Positions 4,418 through 5,221 of a stretch of 5,221 nt of DNA are shown piece after piece. Location: the NCBI GenBank assembly GCA_903897985.1, contig CAIUDS010000240.1, positions 1 to 5,221 on the forward strand, given 5' to 3'. Source of the DNA: an uncultured delta proteobacterium. GTDB lineage: Bacteria; RBG-13-61-14; DRUE01. Below the pieces are notes generated by a model. It worked only from the letters and a program-made list of their open reading frames with translations, did not search any database and was not told the origin of the DNA. The translations under genes were made by a program, and so were the position numbers. Positions within the stretch are counted from its first letter, which is position 1, and each line of letters starts with the position of its first letter.

Positions 4418-5221
4418 ATGGACCTGATCGAACGATTCCTGCAAAGCCTCCGGGTCGAGCAGGGCATGAGCAAGGCCACCGTTGAATCCTACCGGCGCGA
4501 GCTCTCGCGGTTTGAATCCCGGCTCGCGGGCAAAAGTTGGCCGGAGGTTTCGGCCGGCGATATTCAACATTACCTGGTCGAGCTCGGCCGGGCCGGGCTG
4601 GGGCCGCGCACGATTTTTCACAACCTGGCGGTGATCCGGAGCTTCTACCGGTTTTTGCTGGAGGAGGAAATCCTGGAACGCGATCCGTCGGAACTGGTCG
4701 AGTTTCCCAAACTGCCGGCCAAGCTGCCGGGGGTGATCGGGCTAAAGGATTTCGAGAAAATGCTCAAGGCCGTGAAAAATGATACGGCCGGGATCCGCGA
4801 TCAGGCCATGATCGAGGTGCTGTTTGACTGCGGGCTGCGGGTGAGCGAGCTCATATCGCTCAAGCTGGAAAACCTTCATTTGGAAGGCGGGCATCTAACT
4901 GTTCATGGGAAGGGCAACAAGGAGCGGAGGGTGATTATCGGAGAATACGGCGTGGACGCGGTGCGCAGATATTTGCGGGAGAGCCGGCCTCGCTATGATC
5001 GGGGCCGGAACAGTCCCTATTTGTTTCTCAGCCGCCACGGCCGCCCCTTGAGCCGGGTGTCGGTTTTCAAGATGATCAAGAAGGTCGCGCTCAAGGCCGG
5101 GATTAAAACCCGGACTTCCCCGCACACCCTGCGCCATTCCTTTGCCACCTCGAGTCTGGAGGGCGGCATGGACTTGATCAAGCTCCGCGACCTGCTCGGC
5201 CATGCCAGCGTGGCCACCACC
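4418..5221 (+). CDS. xerD: Tyrosine recombinase XerC/XerD, 3' end beyond window
   Basis: The first 268 codons of a Xer-type site-specific recombinase are present; members of this family resolve chromosome dimers at dif, normally with FtsK. Residues 1-85 match the N-terminal SAM-like core-binding domain (LIERFLQSLRVEQGMSKATV), which supports ATG 4418 although no clear ribosome site precedes it. The catalytic domain shows Arg141 in CGLRVSELISL, Lys165 in HGKGNKER, His236 and Arg239 in PHTLRHSFAT, and His262 in LLGHA. In E. coli XerD the corresponding residues are Arg148, Lys172, His244, Arg247 and His270, with nucleophile Tyr279. The tyrosine is therefore expected near residue 271, about three codons past the edge. 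The usual FATHLLE segment reads FATSSLE here. XerC, XerD and the single-recombinase XerA or XerH types cannot be separated firmly from this fragment; xerD is the best guess. It may be cotranscribed with the upstream regulator. Confidence 0.93.
   Translation, partial: MDLIERFLQSLRVEQGMSKATVESYRRELSRFESRLAGKSWPEVSAGDIQHYLVELGRAGLGPRTIFHNLAVIRSFYRFLLEEEILERDPSELVEFPKLPAKLPGVIGLKDFEKMLKAVKNDTAGIRDQAMIEVLFDCGLRVSELISLKLENLHLEGGHLTVHGKGNKERRVIIGEYGVDAVRRYLRESRPRYDRGRNSPYLFLSRHGRPLSRVSVFKMIKKVALKAGIKTRTSPHTLRHSFATSSLEGGMDLIKLRDLLGHASVATT

Noticed and set aside
4298..5203. Minus-strand frames opposite the xer gene (107 and 102 codons)
   Set aside because: They overlap a strongly supported Xer recombinase and show no domain or ribosome site.
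5150..5221. Xer recombinase as a catalytically dead variant lacking the tyrosine
   Set aside because: The tyrosine is simply expected about three codons beyond the window edge. All other catalytic residues are present.

Overview
This 5.2 kb window carries one divergent housekeeping block and one accessory cassette. From left to right it holds: (i) a minus-strand cassette of a short HicB-type protein followed by a DUF262-family (GmrS/SspE-like) protein, with the DUF262 gene cut about 250 codons in by what looks like the end of an insertion sequence at bases 1-37; (ii) a complete minus-strand recG; (iii) a 266-base divergent spacer; (iv) a plus-strand Crp/Fnr-family regulator; and (v) a plus-strand tyrosine recombinase of the XerC/XerD type, which runs off the right edge a few codons before its expected catalytic tyrosine.

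The organism is bacterial, because RecG, Crp/Fnr and Xer are bacterial families. recG, the regulator and xer are GC-rich with GC-rich third codon positions. The DUF262 gene is visibly less GC-rich and has more mixed codon use, as expected of an acquired defence-type cassette. The phylum cannot be fixed from the sequence; an uncultivated lineage known mainly from metagenomes is a guess.

The hicB/DUF262 cassette has its own strong sigma70-like promoter, with a perfect dyad over the -10 element. No HicA toxin gene is visible next to hicB. RecG and Xer both act on chromosome maintenance (fork and Holliday-junction remodelling; dimer resolution). Their neighbourhood here is divergent or co-directional with the regulator, but a functional link between them is only inferred.

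The most unusual signals are non-coding. Both gene 3' ends visible in the core block (recG and the Crp/Fnr gene) run directly into degenerate arrays with an exact 7-base period. The array after the regulator has four G-tracts followed by several C-tracts, so it could form a G-quadruplex or a competing hairpin. recG also carries what looks like an in-frame palindromic repeat insertion of about 13-15 codons between helicase motifs II and III.
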